64,000 nt of DNA, taken from NCBI RefSeq assembly GCF_024919275.1, contig NZ_JANWGH010000001.1, forward strand, positions 1,310,296-1,374,295, given 5' to 3'. This stretch comes from Algoriphagus limi. GTDB taxonomy: Bacteria; Bacteroidota; Bacteroidia; Cytophagales; Cyclobacteriaceae. The notes beneath the pieces are model-generated. The model saw only the letters and a list, made by a program, of their open reading frames with translations, searched no databases and was not told the origin of the DNA. How positions within the stretch are numbered: the stretch's first letter is position 1; every line of letters starts with the position of its first letter. Below are positions 17,001-26,303 of this stretch, piece after piece. A program made the translations under genes and the position numbers.

Positions 17001-17723
17001 TTAGAGATTTTTCAAAAATTTTCTCGCCCTTTCCAAATCCTCCGAAGTATCAATTGCAATGGGTTGGTGGCTTGTTTTTACCATCCGAATTTTAATCCCT
17101 TTTTCCAATAACCGAAGTTGCTCCAGCATCTCGATTTGCTCTAGTTCACCCTTTGGCCAAGTAGTAAACTGACTTAAAATATCGCGTCTGTATGCGTAAA
17201 CGCCAATATGCTTTTTGTAGGTCAGGTTTGGCAACTTATCTCGATTGAAAGGAATCGGTGATCTCGAAAAATAAAGTGCATCGCCTTTTTCATCAAGGAC
17301 TACTTTTACCGCATTAGGATTTTGAGCTTCTTCTTCTGAAATCTCATGAAATAGGGAGGCCATCTGAACTTCATCATCCTGAAAAACCTCCACCAAAGAC
17401 TTTAAAGAATTAGCATCTTGGAATGGTTCATCTCCTTGAACATTGACAATCAATTCGGCATCGACTTGATCAAGTGCTTCAGCTATTCGATCCGACCCAC
17501 TTTCGTGTTGTCTTTTACTAAAAAACACCTGACCGCCAACCTGCCTGATTTGATTGGCAATTTCTTCATGATCAGTCACTACCCATACTTCATCGAAAAC
17601 TCCAGTATCCAAAGTGCTTAAGTAGGTCCGCTGTATCACGGATTTCCCACCTAAATCTTGGATAAGTTTAGCTGGCAAACGAGTAGATGCGAATCGTGCA
17701 GGGATAAGAGCGGCAGATTTCAA
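17001..17723 (-). CDS. kdsB: CMP-KDO synthetase
   Basis: Activates 3-deoxy-D-manno-octulosonate with CTP for LPS inner-core synthesis; cytoplasmic. It has 240 residues. Key segments are ALIPARFASTRLPAKLIQDL (nucleotide-binding), FSKRQHESGSDRIAEAL, and VNVQGDEPFQD (metal/CTP site), all close to the KdsB consensus. It converges on lptD with only 12 bases between the stops. Confidence 0.96.
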   Translation of the reverse strand: MKSAALIPARFASTRLPAKLIQDLGGKSVIQRTYLSTLDTGVFDEVWVVTDHEEIANQIRQVGGQVFFSKRQHESGSDRIAEALDQVDAELIVNVQGDEPFQDANSLKSLVEVFQDDEVQMASLFHEISEEEAQNPNAVKVVLDEKGDALYFSRSPIPFNRDKLPNLTYKKHIGVYAYRRDILSQFTTWPKGELEQIEMLEQLRLLEKGIKIRMVKTSHQPIAIDTSEDLERARKFLKNL

Positions 17724-17777
17724 AGTTTGGGATTTTGAATGAATATTTTCAATAAATCAGGGCCAAAAATAAAGAAA

Positions 17778-17803
17778 CCAGAGCTTGTAATGAATTGCTC
17801 TGG
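17778..17803 (-). terminator. Terminator of the Tat oxidoreductase gene
   Basis: Inverted repeat CCAGAGC / GCTCTGG (17778-17784 and 17797-17803). On the minus strand it is followed by a T-rich stretch, and it lies 20 bases past the stop of the oxidoreductase. Confidence 0.65.
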
Positions 17804-17822
17804 CTTCTCTTTTTAGATTATT

Positions 17823-19163
17823 CTAGACTTTTGGGACTTGCCAACCATTATGGTAATGAGCTTTCATAAGATCATTGGCATCAGAATCAGTGAACTGATT
17901 ATTGGAGGCATCCCAATAAATTTTCTTTCCTGTCTTGAAGGCGATATTACCCATCTGAGCATTGATTGCAGCCACTGATCCCGTTTGGATCGCACACTTC
18001 AATCTACTTGGATCATTTGCCATCACAGACTCCACAAAATTCTGGGCATGGGAATCCAAAGCGCTTCCAGTAGGGCGAGTATGTGGAACCTCTGCTACTT
18101 TTGGTTTTCGCTCTCCTTCCACAGTTTCTGTTTCTGGGATTACTTTCCAACCTCCTCTATTCACTACTAAAGTTGCATTATTTCCGATAAAAGCAATCCC
18201 TTCTGTCGTACCGTAATTTCCTCCATCAATACCTGTGGCATGCTCCCAAAGCATATTGAAACCTTCATATTCATAAACAGTTTGCAGGGTATCAGGAGTC
18301 TCGGAAGCATCATCAGGATAAGCAAATTTACCTCCCGAGGCCATAATAGATTTCGGGGCACTTACTCCCATCGCATAAAGTGCAATATCAATTTCATGAA
18401 CACCCCAATCAGTCATCAAACCTCCCGCATAATCCCAAAACCATCGGAAATTAAAATGGAATCGATTTGGATTGAATGGTCTTTTTGGAGCTGGGCCCAA
18501 CCACATATCATAATCCACACCAGCCGGAGCAGGGCCGTCAGGTTGAACAGGAACAGGTTTCATCCAACCTTGATAAGCCCAGCATTTTACCAAACGAATC
18601 TGACCTAGCTTTCCTGATTTGACATATTCAATTGCCTGATCATATTGAGAACCAGATCGCTGCCATTGACCTACCTGAACAACCTTTCCATAGCGCTCTT
18701 GAGCTTTCACCATGATTTGACATTCCTCGATCGTATTCGCAATGGGCTTTTCAACATAGACATGCTTTCCGGCAGATACTGCATCCACCATATTCAGGCA
18801 ATGCCAATGGTCAGGAGTACCGATAATCACCACGTCAATATCAGGATCTTCCAACATCTTTCGATAATCCTTGTATTGCTTAGGCCGGACACCTCTTAAT
18901 TTGAATACATCCTCAGTTCGCTGATCCAAAACTGATTGATCGATATCTGCAAGTGCAACGCAATTAACATTGGGGATTTTTAGATGCGCATTCATATTAG
19001 ACCAACCCATTCCTTTACAGCCAATTAGGCCGTAGTTGATTTGGTCTGAGGGCTTTATTTTTCTAGTAAAAGTACCAAAATCAGCTGCCGTCAATATCGA
19101 TGGCATACTAAGACCAGCTCCCATGAGCATGGTATTTTGGAGGAATTTTCTTCGTGAAGACAT
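17823..19163 (-). CDS. Tat-exported Gfo/Idh/MocA oxidoreductase
   Basis: NAD(P)-dependent sugar oxidoreductase of 446 residues. The N-terminal Tat signal is SRRKFLQNTMLMGAGLSMP, so the holo-protein should be periplasmic. The Rossmann loop is YGLIGCKGMGWSNM, and the family EKP motif is present as HVYVEKPIANT near residue 132; the WDYAGGLMTDWGVHEIDIAL segment carries the His of the second domain. Exported members often hold NAD tightly and oxidise or isomerise glycosides. The DUF1080 gene on the same strand 110 bases upstream supports a sugar role. Confidence 0.9.
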   Translation of the reverse strand: MSSRRKFLQNTMLMGAGLSMPSILTAADFGTFTRKIKPSDQINYGLIGCKGMGWSNMNAHLKIPNVNCVALADIDQSVLDQRTEDVFKLRGVRPKQYKDYRKMLEDPDIDVVIIGTPDHWHCLNMVDAVSAGKHVYVEKPIANTIEECQIMVKAQERYGKVVQVGQWQRSGSQYDQAIEYVKSGKLGQIRLVKCWAYQGWMKPVPVQPDGPAPAGVDYDMWLGPAPKRPFNPNRFHFNFRWFWDYAGGLMTDWGVHEIDIALYAMGVSAPKSIMASGGKFAYPDDASETPDTLQTVYEYEGFNMLWEHATGIDGGNYGTTEGIAFIGNNATLVVNRGGWKVIPETETVEGERKPKVAEVPHTRPTGSALDSHAQNFVESVMANDPSRLKCAIQTGSVAAINAQMGNIAFKTGKKIYWDASNNQFTDSDANDLMKAHYHNGWQVPKV

Positions 19164-19164
19164 A

Positions 19165-19188
19165 GGTTATTGGGTTATTGAGTTATTG
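19165..19188. repeat. Three tandem 8-base repeats (GTTATTG core)
   Basis: GGTTATTG, GGTTATTG, AGTTATTG run directly in front of the Tat oxidoreductase ATG (19163). They lie in its 5' leader and could slip in copy number. Confidence 0.7.
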
Positions 19189-19200
19189 ATCTTGTAGTTA

Positions 19201-19226
19201 GTAGGTGATAATTCAAGAGCACCTAC
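19201..19226. repeat. Intergenic hairpin between DUF1080 and oxidoreductase genes
   Basis: Perfect 7-base inverted repeat GTAGGTG / CACCTAC with a 12-base loop. No T-run follows on the minus strand, so it is less likely to be a simple terminator; an mRNA processing or stability element between the two genes is possible. Confidence 0.5.
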
Positions 19227-19272
19227 CAGCCAATAGTAAACTTTTTACCGCTTACTATTTACTGTTAACTGT

Positions 19273-20040
19273 TTAAAGAGGTCTCAGCCAGATATTTCTA
19301 AATCGGACAGGATTTCCATGATCCTGAAGTATGATTGGAAGTTCTTCTGGGTGTACTTTGTAATTTGGAATCCCAATGTATTCAGTCGGCCCACGAAGAA
19401 TCACGTGATTTTGCACCAAAACCCCATTGATCATCACCGTAACTGTTGCTGGGGATGTCAACACTCCATTTTTGTCAAAACGAGGAGCTTTAAAGATGAT
19501 ATCGTAATAATTCCACTCACCCGGAGCTCTCAAAGGATTTACTAAGGGTGGATATTGCTTGTAAATACTACCTGCTTGTCCATTGGTGTAGGTTTTACTT
19601 TCATAACTATCCAGAATTTGCACCTCATACAATCCCATTAGGAAAAAACCCGAATTTCCCCGGCCTTGCCCTTCTCCTTTAATCTCAGTTGGCGCTGACC
19701 ATTCAACATGGTACTGGGCATCTCCAAAAGGCAATTTGGACTGAATATCACCTTTTCCGGCAACCACTACCAATTCGCCATTTTCGATTTTCCACTCTGC
19801 GGGGCTTGAACCATCTCTAGCTGAAACAAAGCCATTCAAACTACTTCCATCGAAAAGAACAATCGCATCTGAAGGCGGTAAATGATTTTGAGCACCTGGA
19901 GTAATCTTTGGAGGAACAGGAGTATAAAATTCCGTTGCCTGAGGAGGTAAAGGTGGTGGGGTTTGTTCCTGAGCACTTACCAAAGAGGATCCAACAAGTA
20001 GAAATAAAGCTGTAAAAAAGAGCTTATGGGAAATTTTCAT
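19273..20040 (-). CDS. Secreted DUF1080 (3-keto-disaccharide hydrolase-like) protein
   Basis: Protein of 255 residues. Signal peptide (FFTALFLLVGSSLVSAQ), then a Pro-rich linker of about 30 residues and one concanavalin-like DUF1080 domain: IVLFDGSSLNGFVS, WKIENGELVVVAGKGDIQS, NSGFFLMGLYEVQILDS and the closing VRFRNIWLRPL. Characterised DUF1080 proteins cleave 3-keto-glycosides made by Gfo/Idh/MocA dehydrogenases; the oxidoreductase gene next door on the same strand fits that pairing. The substrate is not known. Confidence 0.9.
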   Translation of the reverse strand: MKISHKLFFTALFLLVGSSLVSAQEQTPPPLPPQATEFYTPVPPKITPGAQNHLPPSDAIVLFDGSSLNGFVSARDGSSPAEWKIENGELVVVAGKGDIQSKLPFGDAQYHVEWSAPTEIKGEGQGRGNSGFFLMGLYEVQILDSYESKTYTNGQAGSIYKQYPPLVNPLRAPGEWNYYDIIFKAPRFDKNGVLTSPATVTVMINGVLVQNHVILRGPTEYIGIPNYKVHPEELPIILQDHGNPVRFRNIWLRPL

Positions 20041-20170
20041 ATGTAAAATAAATTAGGGTTGATAAATTGGATGAATAAATTAAGAGCAATTGTCCTGAAT
20101 CAAAAGACCATTAATGGATTTTTGGTTGTAGAGGGCAAAAGCTTTCCTAATTTTCTGAAAAATACAGCAT

Positions 20171-22711
20171 ATGAAAAAATTATACTTTGCTTTGATCGCC
20201 TTCTTGGTAGGAATAAGTCAGTCTATGGCTCAAACTGATTATTTCTTCCCGGGAGAAAGTTTTGACTCGACAATTCCATCTCCTGAAGAGTTTTTAGGAT
20301 ATCCTATCGGAGATTGGCATACCCGCTATGACTTAATCGTAAAATACTTCGAAAAGCTGGATGAAGTCAGTGAGTTAGCCACTCTTCAAACCATAGGCTA
20401 CACGCATGAGCACAGGCCAAAAGTAATTTTGACCATTGCATCCCCTACTCATATGGCTGATTTGGAACAAATTCGTCAGCGGCAAATACAACTTGCAGAC
20501 CCAACTCAGGAAAAACCTGATGTAAGTTCCATGCCAGCGATTGTCCACCTAGGTTATGGAGTACATGGAAATGAACCTTCCTCTGCCGAAGCAGCTATGC
20601 TGACGGCCTATTGGATATTAGCTGGACAATCTGACTTAGCAAAGCGAGTTCGAGAAGAAGCAGTTATTCATATTGACCCTACTTTAAATCCTGATGGACG
20701 GGATAGGCATAGTTTGTGGGCTGATTCAAATAAAGGATTCCCTCCTGTCGCTGATCCTTTGGATCGGGAGCATAATGAGGCTTGGCCTGGAGGTAGAACC
20801 AATCATTATTGGTTTGATTTGAATAGAGATTGGTTACCCCTTGCACATCCTGAATCCCAAGTGAAAGTGGAATGGTACCATCAATGGTACCCTAATGTTA
20901 CTACGGATTTCCATGAAATGGGGACCAATAGCACCTATTTCTTTGAACCTACCAAGCCTTATGGCTCTGAGAATCCGGTTGTTCCTCGAAAAAACTATGA
21001 TGATATCAATCCGCTATTCGCGAAATATTTCTCCAAATACATGGATGAAATTGGTAGCCTATACTGGACAAAAGAAGTGTTTGACAATAGCTACCCAGGC
21101 TATGGCTCAACCTATCCAGATATTCATGGAGGATTGGGGTTGGTATTTGAAACTGCAAGTAGTCGAGGGCATTTGCAGGCCAGTCAACGAGGAGATATTT
21201 CTTTTGCATTTACGATTAGAAATCACCTAGTCAATTCCTTGGCAACAATGGAAGCTTCTATTGATAATCGGGAATACATGCACGATTACCTTCGAGAGTT
21301 CTTTGTTACCGCAGTGGATGAAGGAAGAAAAGACCCAGCAAAAAACTATGTCTTTGGTGATGAATTTGATGCCAGTCGAAACCGACTATTCCTACAATTT
21401 CTTTTGGACCATAAAATCAAAGTTTATGAAAATGATGCGGACCTTCGAGTTGGTGGACAAGAATTCAAAAAAGGAAAATCTTGGTTAGTTCCTACAGCAC
21501 AGCCTCAGTATAGAATGGTTCGCACCATGTTTGAGTACGTGAAGGAGTTTGCGGATTCGGTATTTTATGATGCCTCAGCCTGGACCATGGCCGCAGCCTA
21601 CGGAATGCCTTTTGCTACTGCCCCTACTGCCAAATTAGGAACTGAGCTAAATACAATTGAAGCACCGGATTACACATTCCCAAGTGGAAAGGCATATGCC
21701 TATTTGATTGACTGGGCCGATTATTTTGCTCCAAAAATGCTTCATGATTTACAAACTGCGGGGATTCATGTCGAAGTCATTAATAGACCATTCAGTTCTC
21801 AAACGCAAAATGGCCCTTTTGATTTTGCCGCAGGCACTTTGATGATTCCTATAGGTTTCCAAAGCTTAAGTCAGGAGGAAGTTGCTTCTAAAATGGAAGC
21901 GTTGGCAAAAATCAATCAGCAAAAAGTCTACAAAGTAGAAACAGGTCTCAATTTGACTGGAATTGATTTAGGTTCCAATCTCGTGGGTGCGGTACAAAAA
22001 CCAAAAGTCATCATGCTTGTTGGCCCTGGAGTATCTAGCTATGAAGCAGGTGAAATCTGGCACTTATTGGACACTAAAGTTGGAATGCCCATAACCAAGG
22101 TAAATACCGACAATTTCGGTCGAGTTAATCTATTCAATTACAACACCCTGATACTTCCTTCCGGGAATTACAGTGAATTGTCTGAGGCCTCTATTGAACA
22201 TTTGAAAGATTGGGTAAATCGAGGCGGAACGGTGATTTCTTTAAAGAGTGCTAGCCTTTGGCTAAACCGAATCGGGCTTACAAAAGAATCTCCGGTTCAA
22301 TTGGAAGGAGAAAAAGATCCATCTGAGCTTCCATTTGCAATAAGAAGGGATTTTGAAGGCGCAAAACAAGTTGGAGGAAGTATCTACCTAGCAAGAATGG
22401 ATCTTACACACCCGATTTCCTATGGCTACAGAAGTGAAAATATTCCGGTCTATAGAAACACGAACATTTTCATCCAACCTAGCCAAAACAAATATTTGAC
22501 TCCTATCCGATATACAGAAAACCCACATTTGGGAGGCTACATTTCTGACTCAAATTTGGAGAAGCTAAAGCAAAGTGCAAGCGTAGTTATTTCTTCTTCA
22601 AGAAGTGGACGTGTTATTCATTTCTTCGATAGTCCGAATTTTAGAGGCACATGGTTTGGAACAAACAAGCTGTTCTTAAATGCCATTTTCTTTGGAAATC
22701 AAATGGACTAA
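20171..22711 (+). CDS. Secreted M14 zinc carboxypeptidase with C-terminal GATase-like domain
   Basis: Protein of 846 residues with signal peptide (FALIAFLVGISQSMAQ). The M14 domain spans about 40-370: zinc ligands in GYGVHGNEPSSAE (HxxE at about 133-136) and in TTDFHEMG (His about 247), and the catalytic Glu in GLVFETASSRG (about 327). The family motif NPDGRDRHSLW is present. The C-terminal half, about 610-700, has a class I GATase/ThuA-like fold (VIMLVGPGVSSYEAGE, TLILPSGNYSEL) without an obvious catalytic triad. This arrangement is typical of large Bacteroidota M14 proteins. It probably trims peptides outside the cytoplasm; it is transcribed alone. Confidence 0.9.
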   Translation: MKKLYFALIAFLVGISQSMAQTDYFFPGESFDSTIPSPEEFLGYPIGDWHTRYDLIVKYFEKLDEVSELATLQTIGYTHEHRPKVILTIASPTHMADLEQIRQRQIQLADPTQEKPDVSSMPAIVHLGYGVHGNEPSSAEAAMLTAYWILAGQSDLAKRVREEAVIHIDPTLNPDGRDRHSLWADSNKGFPPVADPLDREHNEAWPGGRTNHYWFDLNRDWLPLAHPESQVKVEWYHQWYPNVTTDFHEMGTNSTYFFEPTKPYGSENPVVPRKNYDDINPLFAKYFSKYMDEIGSLYWTKEVFDNSYPGYGSTYPDIHGGLGLVFETASSRGHLQASQRGDISFAFTIRNHLVNSLATMEASIDNREYMHDYLREFFVTAVDEGRKDPAKNYVFGDEFDASRNRLFLQFLLDHKIKVYENDADLRVGGQEFKKGKSWLVPTAQPQYRMVRTMFEYVKEFADSVFYDASAWTMAAAYGMPFATAPTAKLGTELNTIEAPDYTFPSGKAYAYLIDWADYFAPKMLHDLQTAGIHVEVINRPFSSQTQNGPFDFAAGTLMIPIGFQSLSQEEVASKMEALAKINQQKVYKVETGLNLTGIDLGSNLVGAVQKPKVIMLVGPGVSSYEAGEIWHLLDTKVGMPITKVNTDNFGRVNLFNYNTLILPSGNYSELSEASIEHLKDWVNRGGTVISLKSASLWLNRIGLTKESPVQLEGEKDPSELPFAIRRDFEGAKQVGGSIYLARMDLTHPISYGYRSENIPVYRNTNIFIQPSQNKYLTPIRYTENPHLGGYISDSNLEKLKQSASVVISSSRSGRVIHFFDSPNFRGTWFGTNKLFLNAIFFGNQMD

Positions 22712-22716
22712 AAGCT

Positions 22717-22747
22717 AAAAAAACCGCAGGATATCCTGCGGTTTTTT
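22717..22747. terminator. Bidirectional terminator after the M14 peptidase
   Basis: CCGCAGG / CCTGCGG stem (22724-22730, 22735-22741) with an ATAT loop, seven As before and six Ts after. It can serve the peptidase on the plus strand and the lipoprotein gene on the minus strand. Confidence 0.9.
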
Positions 22748-22773
22748 CTTTATCGTCAGCTTTGAATTACTTT

Positions 22774-23232
22774 TTATCGCCTATAGGTCAATGTAATAAT
22801 CCCGGCTATTTTACCAAGAGGTGATTCAAATTCCACCTCATGTTTTGTAACCAGTTCTTTATCTGTGAAAGAAAGAATTTCATATCGAGTAACTTCACCC
22901 ACATCGTAGTTCATCACAAGATCGCCACCGTCAATTTCCCAAGTACCCAATCCATTCAAATCTCCTTTTCCAGCAAAAATCCTGAAGGTACCGTTTTCAT
23001 TGAGTTCTAGCCTCCCATCTTCGTGAAGCATTCTTCCTCCCTCAATCATAGCTGCCATTTCTCCACCCTCGGATTGTTCAAAGTTAAAGTCCGTTCCAAT
23101 CCAGGTTCCAACCAAGTCCTCTTTTTGGATTCCACCAGAACAGGAAACCAAGATCATGAGTCCCAAAAAGAAAGGAATGATCGTTAAAATTCGGCTTTTT
23201 GAAGAAGGAGGGTTCTTTTCGATTAGTATCAT
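22774..23232 (-). CDS. Lipocalin-like lipoprotein
   Basis: Protein of 152 residues. The lipobox LMILVSCSGG, with the lipidated Cys at about 31, follows a hydrophobic segment after a 15-residue basic leader. The mature part resembles a small lipocalin/DUF-type beta-barrel (EDLVGTWIGTDFNFE, GRLELNENGTFRIF, GTWEIDGGDLVM). Such domains bind small ligands or act structurally; none is identified here. Single gene. Confidence 0.8.
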   Translation of the reverse strand: MILIEKNPPSSKSRILTIIPFFLGLMILVSCSGGIQKEDLVGTWIGTDFNFEQSEGGEMAAMIEGGRMLHEDGRLELNENGTFRIFAGKGDLNGLGTWEIDGGDLVMNYDVGEVTRYEILSFTDKELVTKHEVEFESPLGKIAGIITLTYRR

Positions 23233-23319
23233 TTGATGTTGATTTTTTTTCGATGATACAGAATTAAGTTTGAAAAAGCACCGCTACCGTAAATCAAACT
23301 GATGTTTGAAAGACTTTTT

Positions 23320-23787
23320 TTAACTAATCACTTCACACAAAACGCCACTTCCAAATGTGATTAATTTCCATGAATCTAGAGGAAACTCAATATATATCAA
23401 ATCCCCTGGCTGCATATTGAGGTATTCTCCATCACTCAAATTCGCTGCAAAAAGACTAATCAAAGGATTATGTCCAACAATTAAAACTTCATTAAAGTCT
23501 TGAGGAGTATTTTCCAAAATATCCATCAGGTCTTGCAAATCCCCATCATAAATGGATCGGACATATTCCTGATTTTTAATCAAAACTCGCTCAGCGACGA
23601 TGTTTGCAGTTTCTTTGGTTCGTTGTGCAGGTGAACAATAGACCTTCCCAATTTCAGGAGCTAATTCGTTTAGACGTGCCGCAACATGCGAAACTTTTCC
23701 CTTTCCTTTTGGTGTGAGAGTACGATCAAAATCCAAATCAGCAGAAAAACTAGCCTCTCCGTGTCTCAATAAAAATAATCGTTTCAT
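23320..23787 (-). CDS. sixA: SixA-type histidine phosphatase
   Basis: Histidine-phosphatase superfamily protein of 155 residues. The RHG motif is LFLLRHGEAS at the N-terminus, with CSPAQRTKETANIV and EVLIVGHNPLISLFA (second catalytic His). The length and the early RHG fit the compact SixA group, which removes phosphate from His-containing phosphotransfer domains, or similar phosphoproteins. The true substrate in this organism is unknown. Divergent from topA. Confidence 0.88.
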   Translation of the reverse strand: MKRLFLLRHGEASFSADLDFDRTLTPKGKGKVSHVAARLNELAPEIGKVYCSPAQRTKETANIVAERVLIKNQEYVRSIYDGDLQDLMDILENTPQDFNEVLIVGHNPLISLFAANLSDGEYLNMQPGDLIYIEFPLDSWKLITFGSGVLCEVIS

Positions 23788-23937
23788 AAGTCCAAATTAT
23801 TCAAAATTTCAAGCCTAAAAACAGTCACAAGAATCCTTCCATCCGATCACCTGAAAATTTAATAGTTGCAGGTGAAAACAATGCCTTCTATTTTTAGCTT
23901 TTCAAAACAAGCCCTCAGGCCTAATTCTGAAATTTTT

Positions 23938-26262
23938 ATGTCCAAAAATATCGTCATAGTCGAGTCCCCTGCCAAAGCAAAAACCATTGAAGGATACCTT
24001 GGCAAAGATTTCAAGGTTGCATCCAGTTATGGACACATTCGAGATTTGCCCAAAGGTGACAAGGCAATTGATATACATAATCGCTTCAAGCCCACCTATG
24101 AGATCACTCCAGATAAAAAAGAAGTGATCAAAAATCTTCGAAGCTTAGTCAAAGATGCCGACACCATCTATCTCGCGAGTGACGATGACCGTGAAGGAGA
24201 AGCGATTTCTTGGCATTTGAAAGAAGTCTTGAAACTTAAAGACGAAAATACCAAGCGGATAGTTTTTCGAGAAATCACCAAAAATGCTATTCAACGTGCT
24301 ATTGAAAACCCACGGGGGATTGATTACGACTTGGTAAATGCGCAGCAGGCAAGGAGAATTTTAGATCGATTGGTAGGCTTTGAGCTTTCACCTGTACTTT
24401 GGAAAAAAATCAAAACCGGACTTTCAGCAGGTAGAGTTCAATCTGTTGCTGTTCGCCTGATTGTAGAAAGAGAGCGAGAAATTGAAGCTTTTGAAGCCAA
24501 ATCTTCTTTCCGAATTACAGCTCAGTTTGAAGTAGATGGAAAAACTTTTCAAGCCGAATTACCCAAAAAATTTGAAACAAAGGCAGAGGCAGAAGCTTTT
24601 CTAAAAGCCTGTCTTCAAGCAGAATTTACGGTAGGAAATCTTGAGAAAAAACCTGCCAAAAAATCTCCGGCTCCGCCTTTTACTACCTCCACCCTTCAGC
24701 AGGAAGCTTCCAGAAAATTGTACTTTTCGGTAGCTCAAACCATGTCTGTCGCACAGAAGCTTTATGAGGCTGGTAAGATCACCTACATGCGAACCGATAG
24801 TGTGAATCTTTCCGAAGAAGCCATGCGATCAGCTGAATCTGCGATCAAGAATGAATTCGGAGATCAATATCATAAGGCCAGAAAATACACTACCAAGTCC
24901 GAAGGGGCTCAGGAAGCTCACGAAGCAATTCGACCTACGGATTTTTCCAAACCGGAAATCAGCGGGGATAGAAATGAGCAACGATTGTATGATTTAATCT
25001 GGAAGCGAGCTATTGCTTCTCAAATGGCTGATGCTCAGCTTGAAAAGACCAACATCACCATTCAAATCTCCAACTCGGACTTGACACTTTCTGCTCATGG
25101 AGAAGTAATCAAATTTGATGGATTCCTAAAAGTATACATGGAATCAACCGATGATGAAAACGAGGAAGATGACAACCAAAACAAGACGCTTCTCCCTCCT
25201 ATGCAAATCGGTCAGGCTCTTCAGCTTCGGGAAATGAAGGGTAAGGAAAGTTTCACGAGACCAGCTCCAAGATATACCGAAGCGAGTTTGGTGAAAAAAC
25301 TAGAGGAGCTTGGAATTGGTAGACCGTCGACCTATGCCCCAACTATTTCCACTATCCAAAAACGGGAATATGTAATTAAGGAAAGTCGGGATGGAACGCC
25401 TCGTAATTATCAGGAAATGGTAATTGCTGATAGAGAGTTTAAAGAATCTACCAAAACAGAAATTACTGGCGCGGAAAAACAAAAGCTTTTCCCTACCAAT
25501 ATTGCCATGGTGGTAAATGACTTTTTGGTAGAGCATTTTCCAAATGTGATTGATTACAATTTCACCGCAAAAGTGGAGAAGGAATTCGATGATATCGCTT
25601 CGGGAGGTCAGGATTGGCAGGATATGATTGATAATTTCTACGGAAAGTTTCACCACAGTGTGGAAGAGACCGAACAGGTTTCTCGTCAAGATGTCAATTC
25701 CAGTCGATTCTTGGGCAATCATCCTGAAAATGGAAAACCCGTCACTGCACGTCTGGGCAGATTTGGACCATTGGTTCAAATTGGTGACAATGATGATGAA
25801 GACAAGAAATTCGCCAGCTTAAAGAAAGGTCAATTCATAGAAAATATCAGCCTAGAAGATGCACTTGAACTGTTCAAACTTCCACGTGATGTGGGAATGT
25901 TTGAGGGTAAAAAGATGGTAGCAGCAATTGGGCGCTTTGGTCCATACATTCGACATGATGGAAATTTTGTTTCCCTGAAGAAAGAACAGGACCCCCTTAG
26001 CATCACTGAAGAAGAAGCAATTCAACTCATTCAGGATAAGCGCGAAGCAGATGCCAAAAAGCATATCAAAACCTTCGATGAAAATCCTGAGATTCAGATT
26101 CTGAATGGTCGATGGGGACCTTACATCAAGTTTGGAAAAAATAATTACAAGATCCCAAAAGGTAAGGAAGCTGAAAACCTAACTTATCAGGAAACCATTG
26201 AAATCATTGAAAACCAACCTGATACTAAGAAAAAAGGCGGACGATTTGCCAAGAAAAAATAA
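23938..26262 (+). CDS. topA: DNA topoisomerase I
   Basis: Type IA enzyme that relaxes negative supercoils, 774 residues from the chosen ATG. Toprim segment KNIVIVESPAKAKTI at the N-terminus and DDDREGEAISWHL (metal acidic triad); active-site Tyr in ITYMRTDSVNLS at about 282; HEAIRPTDF follows. The C-terminus has no Cys zinc fingers; it ends in repeats of the GRFGP(Y/L) type (LGRFGPLVQIG, IGRFGPYIRHD, GRWGPYIKFG) and a Lys-rich tail. In-frame TTG (23866) and ATG (23881) lie upstream, but the family start is at the MSKNIVIVES position, so 23938 is used. Confidence 0.96.
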   Translation: MSKNIVIVESPAKAKTIEGYLGKDFKVASSYGHIRDLPKGDKAIDIHNRFKPTYEITPDKKEVIKNLRSLVKDADTIYLASDDDREGEAISWHLKEVLKLKDENTKRIVFREITKNAIQRAIENPRGIDYDLVNAQQARRILDRLVGFELSPVLWKKIKTGLSAGRVQSVAVRLIVEREREIEAFEAKSSFRITAQFEVDGKTFQAELPKKFETKAEAEAFLKACLQAEFTVGNLEKKPAKKSPAPPFTTSTLQQEASRKLYFSVAQTMSVAQKLYEAGKITYMRTDSVNLSEEAMRSAESAIKNEFGDQYHKARKYTTKSEGAQEAHEAIRPTDFSKPEISGDRNEQRLYDLIWKRAIASQMADAQLEKTNITIQISNSDLTLSAHGEVIKFDGFLKVYMESTDDENEEDDNQNKTLLPPMQIGQALQLREMKGKESFTRPAPRYTEASLVKKLEELGIGRPSTYAPTISTIQKREYVIKESRDGTPRNYQEMVIADREFKESTKTEITGAEKQKLFPTNIAMVVNDFLVEHFPNVIDYNFTAKVEKEFDDIASGGQDWQDMIDNFYGKFHHSVEETEQVSRQDVNSSRFLGNHPENGKPVTARLGRFGPLVQIGDNDDEDKKFASLKKGQFIENISLEDALELFKLPRDVGMFEGKKMVAAIGRFGPYIRHDGNFVSLKKEQDPLSITEEEAIQLIQDKREADAKKHIKTFDENPEIQILNGRWGPYIKFGKNNYKIPKGKEAENLTYQETIEIIENQPDTKKKGGRFAKKK

Positions 26263-26266
26263 ACTT

Positions 26267-26293
26267 AAAACCGATCTATGGATCGGTTTTTTT
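26267..26293 (+). terminator. Terminator after topA
   Basis: CCGATC / GATCGG stem (26271-26276, 26281-26286) with a TATG loop and a run of seven Ts ending at 26293, directly after the topA stop. Confidence 0.85.
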
Positions 26294-26303
26294 GTTCCTA
26301 AAC

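Noticed and set aside
18240..18899. Plus-strand reading frames opposite the Tat oxidoreductase
   Set aside because: No domain or signal features; composition is that of antisense to a conserved gene.
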